NCBI GenBank assembly: GCA_004210915.1
Contig: SEGS01000029.1
Span: 1-38,548, forward strand
Direction: 5' to 3'
DNA: 38,548 nt
Source: Variovorax sp.
GTDB taxonomy: Bacteria > Pseudomonadota > Gammaproteobacteria > Burkholderiales > Burkholderiaceae_C
Shown here: in pieces, positions 17,998 to 26,043 of the stretch
Layout: every line of letters starts with the position of its first letter
How positions within the stretch are numbered: position 1 is the first letter of the stretch
Notes under the pieces: model-generated
Databases searched by the model: none
What the model was told of the DNA's origin: nothing
Seen by the model: only the letters and a program-made list of their open reading frames with translations
Translations under genes and position numbers: made by a program

Positions 17998-18960
17998 ATG
18001 CTCTACAAGCGCAACCCCCAGCTCAACAAGAACGGCGAGCTGATCCATCTGCTGTCGATCGAGGGTCTGCCCAAGAGCATCCTCACCCACATCCTCGACA
18101 CGGCTGCCAACTTCACGAGCGTCTCGGACCGCGAGGTGAAGAAGGTGCCGCTCCTGCGCGGCAAGAGCGTGTTCAACCTCTTCTTCGAGAATTCGACGCG
18201 CACACGCACCACTTTCGAGATCGCGGCCAAGCGGCTGTCGGCCGACGTCATCAACCTGGACATCGCGCGCTCGTCGGCGACCAAGGGCGAATCGCTGCTC
18301 GACACCATCGCCAACCTCTCCGCGATGGCGGCCGACATCTTCGTGGTGCGGCACAGCGAATCGGGTGCGCCGTACCTGATCGCGCAGCATGTCGCACCGC
18401 ATGTGCATGTCGTCAACGCCGGCGACGGGCGCCACGCGCACCCGACGCAGGGGCTGCTCGACATGTACACGATCCGCCACTACAAGAAGGACTTCGCGAA
18501 CCTCACAGTGGCCATCGTCGGCGACGTGCTGCACTCGCGCGTGGCGCGCTCCGACATCCATGCGCTGACCACGCTCGGCTGCGCCGAAGTGCGCGTGGTC
18601 GGCCCCAAGACGCTGGTGCCCAACGACATGGCGCAGATGGGCGTGCGCGTGTGCCACACGCTCGAAGAAGGCATCAAGGGCTGCGACGTGATCATCATGC
18701 TGCGCCTGCAGAACGAGCGCATGAGCGGCGCGCTGCTGCCGTCCTCGCAGGAGTTCTTCAAGACCTTCGGTCTCACGCCGGAGAAGCTGCAGTTGGCCAA
18801 GCCGGACTGCATCGTGATGCACCCCGGGCCGATCAATCGCGGCGTCGAGATCGATTCCGAAGTGGTCGATGGCCAGCAGAGCGTGATCCTGCCGCAGGTC
18901 ACTTTCGGCATCGCGGTGCGCATGGCCGTGATGAGCATCGTGGCAGGAAACGAAGCATGA
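17998..18960 (+). CDS. pyrB: Aspartate carbamoyltransferase catalytic subunit
   Basis: A 320-residue enzyme catalysing carbamoyl phosphate plus aspartate to carbamoyl aspartate, the committed step of pyrimidine synthesis. The carbamoyl phosphate loop is S66-T67-R68-T69-R70 in [13 protein letters not shown]. The second motif [12 protein letters not shown] and the [11 protein letters not shown] segment are also present. Length is typical for the class without a fused regulatory chain. No pyrI is nearby; instead the downstream gene (ATGA overlap) encodes a metal-site-deficient dihydroorotase homologue. In Pseudomonas-type systems such a homologue is required for assembly of the ATCase dodecamer. 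This context predicts the same complex. Confidence 0.96.
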   Translation: MLYKRNPQLNKNGELIHLLSIEGLPKSILTHILDTAANFTSVSDREVKKVPLLRGKSVFNLFFENSTRTRTTFEIAAKRLSADVINLDIARSSATKGESLLDTIANLSAMAADIFVVRHSESGAPYLIAQHVAPHVHVVNAGDGRHAHPTQGLLDMYTIRHYKKDFANLTVAIVGDVLHSRVARSDIHALTTLGCAEVRVVGPKTLVPNDMAQMGVRVCHTLEEGIKGCDVIIMLRLQNERMSGALLPSSQEFFKTFGLTPEKLQLAKPDCIVMHPGPINRGVEIDSEVVDGQQSVILPQVTFGIAVRMAVMSIVAGNEA

Positions 18961-20228
18961 ACATCCTCATTACGCAGGGCCGCGTGATCGATCTGGCCTC
19001 CGGACTCGACCGGCAGGCCGATGTCGCCATCGCCGACGGCAAGGTCCTGTCCATCGGCCACGTGCCCGCCGACTTCAAGGCCGAGCGCACGATCGACGCG
19101 ACCGGCTGCATCGTCGCACCGGGCCTGGTCGACCTCGCGGCACGCTTGCGCGAGCCCGGCTACGAACACGAGGGCATGCTCGAAAGCGAAATGGCTGCGG
19201 CGGTCGCGGGCGGCGTGACGAGCCTGGTCTGCCCGCCCGACACCGACCCGGTGCTCGACGAGCCCGGCCTGATCGAGATGCTGCGCTTTCGCGCCGAGAA
19301 GCAGCACGGCGCGCGGCTGTTCCCGCTCGGCGCCCTGACGCGCGGCCTGGGCGGCGAGGTGCTGACCGAGATGGCGGCGCTGACCGAAGCCGGTTGCATC
19401 GGCTTCAGCCAGGCCGACGTGGCGCTGGCCGACACGCAGGTGCTGCAGCGCGCGCTGTTGTACGCCAGCACCTTTGGCTACACCGTGTGGCTGCGCCCGC
19501 AGGACCGTGCGCTGGGCAAGGGCGTCGCGGCCAGCGGCCCGCTGGCCACGCGCCTGGGCCTGGCCGGCGTGCCCGTGGCGGCCGAAACCATCGCGCTGTT
19601 CACCATCATCGAGCTAATGAAGAGCACGGGCGCGCGCGTGCATGTCTGCCGGCTCTCCAGCGCCGCGGGCGTCGCGCTGGTGCGCGCGGCCAAGGCCGAA
19701 GGCCTGCCGATCAGTTGCGACGTCAGCATCAACTCGCTGCATCTCGCGGACACCGACATCGGCTACTTCGACAGCCGCGCGCGTCTCAATCCGCCGCTGC
19801 GCCAACAACGCGACCGCGATGCGCTGTCGGCCGCACTGGCCGACGGCACCATCGATGCGCTGGTATCCGATCACACGCCAGTCGAAGCCGATGCCAAGAC
19901 CTTACCCTTTGCCGAGAGCGAGCCCGGCGCCACCGGCCTCGAGTTGCTGCTGCCGCTTGCGCTGCTGTGGGGCGAGCGCAGCGGGGCCGGCCTGGCGCGT
20001 GCACTCGCGGTCGTGACGCACGCCCCGTCGCGCCTGCTCGGCACCCCGGGCCTCGGGCAACTGAGCGAAGGCGGCCCGGCCGACCTCTGCATATTCGATC
20101 CGTCCGTCGAGTGGCAGGTCGAGCCCGGCGCGCTGCGCAGCCAGGGCAAGCACACGCCTTTCGCCGGCTACGCGCTTTGCGGGCGTGCGCGCGCCACGCT
20201 CGTCGGCGGCCGCGTGGTCCTCGGCTGA
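18957..20228 (+). CDS. pyrC': Non-catalytic dihydroorotase-like subunit (PyrC'/PyrX type)
   Basis: A 423-residue amidohydrolase-fold protein of the type I dihydroorotase family. The fold is clear ([41 protein letters not shown]). The metal site is lost: the HxH pair is replaced by A61 and R63 ([10 protein letters not shown]), the later PHH-type histidine site reads SINSLHL, and the HxS-type histidine is Arg in VCRLSSA. These losses match the inactive PyrC' that scaffolds ATCase in Pseudomonas. It overlaps pyrB by ATGA. An active dihydroorotase should be encoded elsewhere. Automatic annotation would probably call it an active enzyme. Confidence 0.88.
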   Translation: MNILITQGRVIDLASGLDRQADVAIADGKVLSIGHVPADFKAERTIDATGCIVAPGLVDLAARLREPGYEHEGMLESEMAAAVAGGVTSLVCPPDTDPVLDEPGLIEMLRFRAEKQHGARLFPLGALTRGLGGEVLTEMAALTEAGCIGFSQADVALADTQVLQRALLYASTFGYTVWLRPQDRALGKGVAASGPLATRLGLAGVPVAAETIALFTIIELMKSTGARVHVCRLSSAAGVALVRAAKAEGLPISCDVSINSLHLADTDIGYFDSRARLNPPLRQQRDRDALSAALADGTIDALVSDHTPVEADAKTLPFAESEPGATGLELLLPLALLWGERSGAGLARALAVVTHAPSRLLGTPGLGQLSEGGPADLCIFDPSVEWQVEPGALRSQGKHTPFAGYALCGRARATLVGGRVVLG

Positions 20229-20248
20229 GAGCGGCGGGGCACGTTGTG

Positions 20249-20992
20249 ATGCGTTCGCTGCGTGCCGCCTGGCGCCTGGCCCACGCCTTGGCGCACGCGT
20301 TCGCGGGATGGTGGACGATGCGCGTCCACTTCCCGCGCATGACGCCAGCCGAGCGGCAGGCGCGCGTGCAGCAATGGTCGGCGCGCATGCTCGGCATCAT
20401 GGGCGTCGAACTGGTGGTGCAAGGTACGCCGCCTGCCGAGGGGCCGGTGCTGCTGGTGAGCAATCATCTGTCTTGGCTCGACGTGACTGCCATCCACGCG
20501 GCGCGCCATGTGCGCTTCGTGTCGAAATCGGGCGTGCGGCACTGGCCGCTGATCGGCACCTTGTCGACCGGCGCCGGCTCGCTCTACATCGAGCGCGAGC
20601 GTCGCCGCGATGCCGTGCGCGTGGTGCACGACATGACCGACGCCTTGCGCAACGGCGACCTGATCGCGGTCTTCCCCGAAGGGACCACCAGCGATGGACG
20701 CGAGCTGCTGCCCTTCCATGCCAACCTGTTGCAGGCAGCGATCTCGTCGGGTGCGCCGGTGCAGCCGCTGGCGTTGCGCTTCGCCGATGCTGCCTCCGGC
20801 GAGACCAGCAGCGCGCCGCGCTACATCGGCGACGACAACCTGCTGAGTTCGGTCTGGAACACCCTCAGGGCGCCGCCGCTCCACGCCATCGTGCGCTTCG
20901 GCGAGCCGCAACCTTCATCGGGTCGTGACCGCCGCCATTGGGCCCGCGCCCTGCGCGACGACGTACAACGCCTGCGCAGTCAGACCTGCTGA
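20249..20992 (+). CDS. plsC: 1-acyl-sn-glycerol-3-phosphate acyltransferase (PlsC family)
   Basis: A 247-residue inner-membrane-associated acyltransferase. The catalytic HX4D motif is H73-D78 in SNHLSWLDVT, followed by the acceptor-binding motif FPEGT at 142-146. An amphipathic or hydrophobic N-terminal segment (LAHALAHAFAGWW) probably associates with the membrane. It transfers an acyl chain to lysophosphatidic acid to make phosphatidic acid; related ornithine-lipid acyltransferases look similar and are not excluded. GTG 20246 immediately precedes ATG 20249 and is an equally possible start. It is the last gene of the pyr run, 20 bases after pyrC'. Confidence 0.88.
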   Translation: MRSLRAAWRLAHALAHAFAGWWTMRVHFPRMTPAERQARVQQWSARMLGIMGVELVVQGTPPAEGPVLLVSNHLSWLDVTAIHAARHVRFVSKSGVRHWPLIGTLSTGAGSLYIERERRRDAVRVVHDMTDALRNGDLIAVFPEGTTSDGRELLPFHANLLQAAISSGAPVQPLALRFADAASGETSSAPRYIGDDNLLSSVWNTLRAPPLHAIVRFGEPQPSSGRDRRHWARALRDDVQRLRSQTC

Positions 20993-21012
20993 ACAGCCAG
21001 CTGCGGCGGACG

Positions 21013-21037
21013 AAAAAACAGCGCCCGCAGGCGCTGT
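21013..21037 (-). terminator. Rho-independent terminator of the 25-residue membrane microprotein gene
   Basis: Read on the minus strand, an 8-base-pair perfect stem (ACAGCGCC/GGCGCTGT, 21018-21037) with a 4-base loop is followed directly by a T run (21013-21018). It lies 36 bases beyond the small gene's stop. On the plus strand the same stem may also end the plsC transcript, but without a T run. Confidence 0.85.
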
Positions 21038-21072
21038 AAACGGCACCGAAATGCCGGAGGAGGAAAGCGGAT

Positions 21073-21150
21073 TCAGAGGATGCCGAAGATCTTCAGGCCG
21101 ATGATCACGACAACCGGCACGCCGCAAAGCCAGAGGATGATGCTTTTCAT
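21073..21150 (-). CDS. 25-residue single-span membrane microprotein
   Basis: An ATG at 21150 opens 25 codons ending in TGA at 21073-21075. The product begins with Met-Lys-Ser and is then almost entirely hydrophobic (IILWLCGVPVVVIIG, then LKIFGIL), so it should form one transmembrane helix with a cytoplasmic N-terminus. It is supported as a real gene by a ribosome-binding site GGAGA 6 bases before the ATG and by a textbook terminator 36 bases after the stop. It lies alone between plsC and tRNA-Arg. The function is unknown. Its size means standard gene callers would miss it. Confidence 0.72.
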   Translation of the reverse strand: MKSIILWLCGVPVVVIIGLKIFGIL

Positions 21151-21306
21151 GGAAGGTCTCCGGTGTGTATCGAAGACCCCAGCTTAGGGAGCGCTGGTAG
21201 ACCGCCATGACGGAGAAGGCACGTCCGTGCCGTGGGCGTGTGCCTACAGGGTGCAAAGGCGGTGGGTTGCTAGCTATGGAATGCGCCGCAACAAGCTCAT
21301 CAGCCC

Positions 21307-21381
21307 TGGTGCCCTCGACAGGAATCGAACCTGTATCTGAGTCTTAGGAGGACCCCGTTCTATCCATTGAACTACGAGGAC
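21307..21381 (-). tRNA. tRNA-Arg (anticodon CCU)
   Basis: A complete cloverleaf can be drawn on the minus strand: acceptor stem GTCCTCG/CGAGGGC (one G-T pair), D arm GTTC...GAAC, anticodon stem GGGTC/GACTC with loop CTCCTAA, and T arm ACAGG-TTCGATT-CCTGT. The discriminator is A and CCA is encoded (21307-21309). Anticodon CCT reads AGG arginine codons. No intron or insertion is visible. Confidence 0.97.
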
Positions 21382-21484
21382 TGCAGGCGGCTGGAACTGT
21401 ACCAGTTCATCCGCGGCGCCCCGGTGGCGATCGACAGGAATGCGGGCCAGCGGCTCGCCCTCTCGGGCCGCCGCCAACGGCCGC

Positions 21485-21724
21485 TCAGCGGATTCCGATG
21501 CGCGATGCGTGCCAGCGCAGCACGGCAGCGCGGGCCGGGTCCTTCGCTTCGATGCGGAGGGCGTCAAGTTGGAGGGCGCGCGCCTCCTCGACTTCGGCGA
21601 TGACCGTGTTCGGGCTCAGCAGCGCCTGGAACAGCACGGCGGCCTCGTCTGCAAACCTTTTCATCGCGGCGACCAGGCCGCTGGAGCCGTTCATGCTGGA
21701 GGAGGTGCGGTCGAGGGTGGTCAT
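21485..21724 (-). CDS. Hypothetical protein, 79 residues
   Basis: A 79-residue soluble, helix-rich protein with no recognised domain. It has a Ser-rich N-terminus, then helices (GLVAAMKRFADEAAVLFQALL and AEVEEARALQLDALRIEA) and a basic C-terminal end (WHASRIGIR). ATG 21724 is preferred over an in-frame ATG at 21760 because a TATAAAAT -10 box (21759-21766) overlaps that upstream ATG and GGAA lies 9 bases before 21724. It sits upstream of tRNA-Arg on the same strand, 103 bases away. It is probably a lineage-restricted gene; no function is inferred. Confidence 0.6.
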   Translation of the reverse strand: MTTLDRTSSSMNGSSGLVAAMKRFADEAAVLFQALLSPNTVIAEVEEARALQLDALRIEAKDPARAAVLRWHASRIGIR

Positions 21725-21758
21725 GACAAGGTTCCGGTGAGGCGTTGGGGGATGTCGC

Positions 21759-21766
21759 ATTTTATA
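21759..21766 (-). promoter_or_regulatory. -10 box for the 79-residue hypothetical gene
   Basis: TATAAAAT on the minus strand, with predicted transcription start near 21753 and a leader of about 29 bases to ATG 21724. No clear -35 was found. Direct GGGT(T)TA(A)CCC-like repeats at 21767-21795 lie where a -35 or an operator would be. Confidence 0.45.
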
Positions 21767-21866
21767 GGGTTTACCCGGCTAAGAGGGTTAGCCCTAATTT
21801 CGGGCTGATTCGAGGGTGTCGCACCGCATCGGCGCGGGCATACCCCGACACCAAATCTGGAAAAAG

Positions 21867-21880
21867 TTGACCATGGTCAA
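21867..21880. promoter_or_regulatory. Fnr-type palindromic operator upstream of tctC
   Basis: TTGACCATGGTCAA is a perfect 14-base palindrome with TTGA-N6-TCAA spacing, the geometry of Fnr-family sites, and is preceded by AAAG. The same arms recur at 26696-26709 beside the Crp/Fnr-family gene. It lies 95 bases before the tctC ATG. A hexamer at the matching distance downstream (CACCAT, 21904-21909) is only a weak -10. An inverted repeat GGTGTCG/CGACACC (21815-21821 and 21846-21852) lies just upstream. Confidence 0.7.
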
Positions 21881-21974
21881 TCGAGGTCCGTACCCACAGC
21901 GCGCACCATCGCTTCCGTTGGCGCTCCTCGAGATGCCACACATAAAAAGCGATCCCTACACAGGAGACAAGATC

Positions 21975-23000
21975 ATGAAGAGCCTTATTTCGCGCGCCCG
22001 TACTTGCCGAGCTCGGGTCTTTGCCGCTGCTGCGCTGGCGCTGTCGGTTGCAACGCCAGTCCTGGCATGGGAGCCCACCAAACCGGTGGAGTTCGTGATC
22101 CCGGCCGGCACCGGCGGTGGCGCCGACCAGATGGCACGGCTGATTCAGGGCATCGTCATCAAGCACAAGCTGATGAAGGAGCCGCTGATCGTCATCAACA
22201 AATCGGGCGGGGCGGGTGCCGAAGGCTTCCTCGCCGTCAAGGACGCCAAGGGTGATCCGCACAAGATCATCATCTCGCTGTCGAACCTGTTCACGACACC
22301 GATGGCCACCGGTGTCCCTTTCAACTGGAAAGACATGACGCCCGTCGCCATGCTGGCGCTCGACCAGTTCGTGCTTTGGTCCAACGCCGATGCACCCTAC
22401 AAGAGCGCGGGCGAATACGTCGCCGCGGCGAAGGCGGCCGGCCCCAACAAGTTCAAGATGGCGGGCACGGGCTCCAAGCAGGAAGACCAGATCATCACGG
22501 TGGCGCTCGAAAAAGCCACGGGCACCAAGTTCATCTACGTGCCCTTCAAGGGCGGTGGCGAGGTGGCGGTGCAGCTGGTCGGCGGCCACGTCAACTCCAC
22601 GGTCAACAACCCGATCGAGGCGGTCGCGCAATGGCGTGCCGGCAAGCTGCGTGCGCTGTGCGTGTTCGATGACGAGCGGATGCCGTTCAAGGCCAAGGTG
22701 ACCGACACGCAGTCGTGGAACGACATTCCCACGTGCAAGGAAGCCGGCGTGCCGACCAACTACACCATGCTGCGCGGCATCTTCATGCCGGCCGGTGTCA
22801 AACCCGATCAGCTCGCGTTCTATACCGACCTTCTGACGAAGGTGGCCGCCACGCCCGACTGGAAGGAATACATGGAGAAGGGCGCGTTCAATCCGACCTT
22901 CCTGACGGGTGAGCCTTTCACGAAGTGGCTGACGACTGCCGAAGCCAGTCATCGCACGCTCATGACCGAAGCCGGCTTCATGGCCGCCGGCGCCAAATAG
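21975..23000 (+). CDS. tctC: Tripartite tricarboxylate-type transporter, periplasmic substrate-binding protein (TctC family)
   Basis: A 341-residue extracytoplasmic binding protein. A signal peptide covers residues 1-31 (basic start, hydrophobic AAAALALSVA, cleavage after VLA). The mature domain begins KPVEFVIPAGTGGGADQMAR, the Bug/TctC hallmark, where the Gly-rich loop contacts a substrate carboxylate. ATG 21975 is preceded by AGGAGA with a 7-base spacer; the longer upstream frame lacks a signal-peptide context. It is the first gene of tctC-tctB-tctA-kinase/BON. Lying between the predicted operator and an oxalate catabolic block, it may bind oxalate or another small dicarboxylate. That is inference; Bug proteins vary widely in ligand. 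Confidence 0.92.
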   Translation: MKSLISRARTCRARVFAAAALALSVATPVLAWEPTKPVEFVIPAGTGGGADQMARLIQGIVIKHKLMKEPLIVINKSGGAGAEGFLAVKDAKGDPHKIIISLSNLFTTPMATGVPFNWKDMTPVAMLALDQFVLWSNADAPYKSAGEYVAAAKAAGPNKFKMAGTGSKQEDQIITVALEKATGTKFIYVPFKGGGEVAVQLVGGHVNSTVNNPIEAVAQWRAGKLRALCVFDDERMPFKAKVTDTQSWNDIPTCKEAGVPTNYTMLRGIFMPAGVKPDQLAFYTDLLTKVAATPDWKEYMEKGAFNPTFLTGEPFTKWLTTAEASHRTLMTEAGFMAAGAK

Positions 23001-23004
23001 TCCA

Positions 23005-23071
23005 GCGCCGCAGGCGGCGCCCCGAGCCAGTTTCCGCGCCCGTCACGCACGGGCCGCGGGGGCGGGTGCCC
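23005..23071 (+). repeat. Cluster of GC hairpins between tctC and tctB
   Basis: Three inverted repeats occur in the 108-base gap: GCGCCG/CGGCGC (23005-23020), GCCCGT/ACGGGC (23038-23054) and GGGC/GCCC (23060-23071), the last followed by GCTCGTTTT. They could protect the tctC message or partly terminate transcription so that binding protein exceeds membrane subunits. Confidence 0.5.
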
Positions 23072-23108
23072 GCTCGTTTTCACGACACACCGACACGATG
23101 GGGGATTC

Positions 23109-23630
23109 ATGGAACACGACGAGATATCCGACGGCGCACCGCGCACAGGCGTAGCCACCAACAAGGTCGAGGCGGTCGTCGCCGCGATCATGTTGACCAT
23201 CGGGGTGGTGGTGATCATCGAGAGCCGCAAGCTGGGCGCGGGATGGACCAGCGACGGACCCGGCTCCGGCTACTTCCCGTTCTACATCGGCCTGATCATC
23301 GCGATCTCAGGCGCCGGCATCCTCTACCAGTCGCTGTTCGGGAAGGAGAAGAACACGGAGGTGTTCGTCGACCTGGTGCAGCTCAAGCGTGTTCTGTCGG
23401 TGCTGCTGCCGGCCGTGCTGTACGTGCTGGTCATCGGCTTTCTCGGGATCTATGTGTCGTCGGCGATCTACATCGCGTTGTTCATGATCATCCTGGGCAA
23501 GTACTCATGGATGAAAAGCGTCATCGCAGCGCTGGCCGTCAACACCCTTTTCTTCATGATGTTCGAGGTGTGGTTCAGGGTGCCGCTGTTCAAGGGCGCG
23601 TTCGATCCTCTTGCTTTCCTCGGTTACTGA
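23109..23630 (+). CDS. tctB: Tripartite tricarboxylate transporter small membrane subunit (TctB family)
   Basis: A 173-residue integral membrane protein. About four hydrophobic spans are visible: about residues 18-36 (VEAVVAAIMLTIGVVVIIES), 53-75 (YFPFYIGLIIAISGAGILYQ), 92-123 (VLSVLLPAVLYVLVIGFLGIY) and 125-165. The PGxGYFPFYIGLI-type motif is typical of TctB. It forms the membrane complex with TctA, energised by an ion gradient. ATG 23109 follows a G-rich stretch (GGGGGA, very close spacing). The gene is separated from tctC by hairpins and from tctA by 21 bases. Confidence 0.9.
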   Translation: MEHDEISDGAPRTGVATNKVEAVVAAIMLTIGVVVIIESRKLGAGWTSDGPGSGYFPFYIGLIIAISGAGILYQSLFGKEKNTEVFVDLVQLKRVLSVLLPAVLYVLVIGFLGIYVSSAIYIALFMIILGKYSWMKSVIAALAVNTLFFMMFEVWFRVPLFKGAFDPLAFLGY

Positions 23631-23651
23631 ATCTCACGGAGCACAAGCAAA

Positions 23652-25181
23652 ATGGATGAAATCAATGCCCTGATGCAGGGCTTCTCCGTGATCCTGACAC
23701 CCATGAACATCGGCCTGATGTTCGTCGGGATCATTCTTGGCGTGCTGATCGGTGTGCTGCCCGGCCTGGGCGGCGCGAACGGGGTGGCCATCCTGCTGCC
23801 CCTCACCTTCACGATGTCGCCGACCTCGGCCATCATCATGTTGTCGTGCATCTACTGGGGCGCACTGTTCGGCGGCGCCATTACCTCGATCCTGTTCAAC
23901 ATCCCGGGCGAGCCGTGGTCGGTGGCCACCACCTTCGACGGCTACCCGATGGCCCAGCAGGGCAACGCCGGTGCCGCGCTGACCACGGCGTTCACCTCGT
24001 CCTTTGTGGGCGCGCTGCTGGCCGTGATCATGATCACCTTCCTGGCGCCGCTGGTTGCGAAGTTCGCGCTGAAATTCGGATCGCCCGAGTTCTTCGCCGT
24101 GTACCTGCTCACGTTCTGTAGCTTCGTTGGCATGGGCAAGGGGTCGCCGTTCAAGATCCTTGGTTCCATGGCTCTCGGCTTTGCGCTGGCGAGCGTCGGC
24201 ATGGACACGGTCACCGGTCAACTGCGCCTGACCTTCGGGCAACCCGAACTGATGCGAGGCTTCGACTTCCTGATCGCGGTCATCGGCCTCTTTGGCATCG
24301 GCGAGATCCTGCTGTCGATGGAAGAAGGTCTGAAGTTCTCCGGCAAGAGCGCCAAGATCGATCCGAAGATCGTGCTCCAGACCTGGAAGAAGCTGCCGCA
24401 GTACTGGGTCACCTCGGTGCGCAGTTCGCTGGTCGGCATCTGGATGGGCATCACCCCTGGCGGCGCCACGCCGGCTTCGTTCATGGCCTACGGCCTGGCC
24501 AAGAAGATGTCGAAGAACGGCGCCAAGTTCGGCACCGGCGAGGCCGAGGGCATCGTTGCCCCCGAGACCGCCGCGCACGCGGCAGGCACCAGCGCTTTGC
24601 TGCCCATGCTGGCCCTCGGCATTCCGGGCTCCCCGACCGCGGCCGTGCTGCTGGGCGGCCTGTTGATCTGGGGCCTGCAGCCGGGCCCGCTGCTGTTCGT
24701 CGAACAGAAGGATTTCGTCTGGGGCCTGATCGCCAGCATGTACCTGGGCAACATCGTCGGCCTGATCGTCGTGCTCAGCACGGTGCCGCTCTTCGCGTCG
24801 ATCCTGCGCATCCCGTTCTCGATCATCGCCCCGGTGATCATCGTGATCTGTGCGATCGGTGCCTACACAGTGCACAACGCGTTGCTCGACATCTGGTTCA
24901 TGCTCGGCTTCGGCGTGGTGGGCTATCTCTTCAAGAAACTCGACTTCCCGCTGGCGCCGCTGGTGCTTGCCCTGGTGCTGGGCGACAAGGCGGAAGACTC
25001 GTTCCGCCAGGCGATGCTCGTGTCCCAGGGCGATGTGATGGTCATGTTCTCGAACCCCCTCGTCGGCGGCATCACCACGCTGGCTTTGACGCTGCTGTTC
25101 TGGCCCGTGATTTCCAGGCTGCTGGCGCTGATCAAGCCCAAGAAGCCCGACGAATTCGCCGCCGAGCGGCCGGTGGACTGA
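23652..25181 (+). CDS. tctA: Tripartite tricarboxylate transporter large membrane subunit (TctA family)
   Basis: A 509-residue polytopic protein with the expected size and roughly 11-12 membrane spans. Signature segments are IGVLPGLGGANGVAILLPLTF near residue 35, the symmetry-related GIWMGITPGGATPASFMAYG near 257, and ALGIPGSPTAAVLLGGLLIWG near 320. These are the two conserved P-G-L-G/P-G type re-entrant motifs of TctA. The ATG at 23652 has GGAG 11 bases upstream. Its protein partners are tctB and tctC upstream. The next gene begins 15 bases downstream with a strong ribosome-binding site, so all four genes are probably one transcript. Substrate is not evident from sequence; the catabolic neighbours suggest oxalate. 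Confidence 0.94.
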   Translation: MDEINALMQGFSVILTPMNIGLMFVGIILGVLIGVLPGLGGANGVAILLPLTFTMSPTSAIIMLSCIYWGALFGGAITSILFNIPGEPWSVATTFDGYPMAQQGNAGAALTTAFTSSFVGALLAVIMITFLAPLVAKFALKFGSPEFFAVYLLTFCSFVGMGKGSPFKILGSMALGFALASVGMDTVTGQLRLTFGQPELMRGFDFLIAVIGLFGIGEILLSMEEGLKFSGKSAKIDPKIVLQTWKKLPQYWVTSVRSSLVGIWMGITPGGATPASFMAYGLAKKMSKNGAKFGTGEAEGIVAPETAAHAAGTSALLPMLALGIPGSPTAAVLLGGLLIWGLQPGPLLFVEQKDFVWGLIASMYLGNIVGLIVVLSTVPLFASILRIPFSIIAPVIIVICAIGAYTVHNALLDIWFMLGFGVVGYLFKKLDFPLAPLVLALVLGDKAEDSFRQAMLVSQGDVMVMFSNPLVGGITTLALTLLFWPVISRLLALIKPKKPDEFAAERPVD

Positions 25182-25196
25182 CCGAGGAGTCACGAC

Positions 25197-26033
25197 ATGC
25201 CAGTCATCGCCATGACCCAGGAGATGGGTTCTCTCGCCAAGGACGTCGCAGTGCGTCTGTCCGAAACGCTGGGCCTGTCGGTCATGCGTCACGAGGTCAT
25301 CGAACATGTGGCCGACCGGATGCAGGTGCCGCAAAGCCTGATCGGCCGTCTGCGCGAAGGCAAGGCCGGGCTGGTGGAGCGGTTCACGACCGACCGGCGC
25401 AGCCTGGCGCTCTACACCGCCGAAGAGCTGTATGCGCTGGCCGATCGCGGCAACGTGGTGTTGCGCGGATGGGGCGCGACCTGCCTGCTGCGGCCGGTGC
25501 CGCACGTGGTGTGCGTGCGGGTCACGCGATCGATGCCCCGACGCATCGAATGGCTGATGGGCGACCTCGGGACAGAGGACGCCGAATTCGCGGAAGCCGA
25601 AATCCGGCGCAGCGACACGGCGCATGCTTCGCGCATGCACGACCAGTTCGGCGTCAATTGGGGCGACCCGGTGCTGTACGACCTCGTGCTCAACACCGAT
25701 CGTCTGTCGGTCGACAGCTGCGTGGAGCAGATCGCCAGCCTGGTGCGGCGACCGGAGTTTGCCGAAACGCCGGCCTCACGCGCGTTCCTGGCCGACCTGA
25801 CGCTCAAGGCGCGGGTCCGGGCAGCGCTGAAGGAAGACGAGGCCACGCGCGACATCCGCATCACGATCGATGCGAATCAAGGGCGCATCACCTTGCGCGG
25901 CATTGTCGTCAACGCTGCGGAACACAAGACGGCGGAAGCCGTGGTCCGGACCGTCAGCGGCGTGACCGATGTCGACAACCAACTGAGCCTGATGGCGACT
26001 TCGAGGCGCTTCGCCTCGTCCAAGCAGACCTGA
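25197..26033 (+). CDS. Cytidylate kinase-like protein fused to a C-terminal BON domain
   Basis: A 278-residue cytosolic protein (no signal peptide). Residues 1-190 resemble the cytidylate kinase-like family: N-terminal VIAMTQEMGSLAKDVAVRLSE in place of the usual P-loop SREPGSGG, then RGNVVLRGWGATCLLRP, HVVCVRVTRSMPRRIEWL, and a nucleotide-kinase-like lid rich in Arg. The P-loop is degenerate, so phosphotransfer is uncertain. Residues about 205-270 look like a BON domain (DIRITIDANQGRITLRGIVV, VVRTVSGVTDVDNQL). ATG 25197 has GAGGAG 7 bases upstream. It is co-directional with tctA and converges on the regulator gene. Its role in transport or regulation is unknown. A hairpin (CGAGGCG-CTT-CGCCTCG, 26002-26018) lies at its 3' end. 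Confidence 0.75.
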   Translation: MPVIAMTQEMGSLAKDVAVRLSETLGLSVMRHEVIEHVADRMQVPQSLIGRLREGKAGLVERFTTDRRSLALYTAEELYALADRGNVVLRGWGATCLLRPVPHVVCVRVTRSMPRRIEWLMGDLGTEDAEFAEAEIRRSDTAHASRMHDQFGVNWGDPVLYDLVLNTDRLSVDSCVEQIASLVRRPEFAETPASRAFLADLTLKARVRAALKEDEATRDIRITIDANQGRITLRGIVVNAAEHKTAEAVVRTVSGVTDVDNQLSLMATSRRFASSKQT

Positions 26034-26043
26034 AGCTGACGCG

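Noticed and set aside
21307..21381. tRNA-Arg as the integration site of an oxalate genomic island
   Set aside because: Islands normally insert at the tRNA 3' end, which here faces the core pyr/plsC side. The oxalate genes lie on the 5' side. No integrase or repeated tRNA 3' end was seen.
23634..25640. Long minus-strand frame opposite tctA and the kinase/BON gene
   Set aside because: The product is dominated by His, Gln, Asp and Arg with no domain, which is typical of an antisense shadow of a hydrophobic membrane protein gene.
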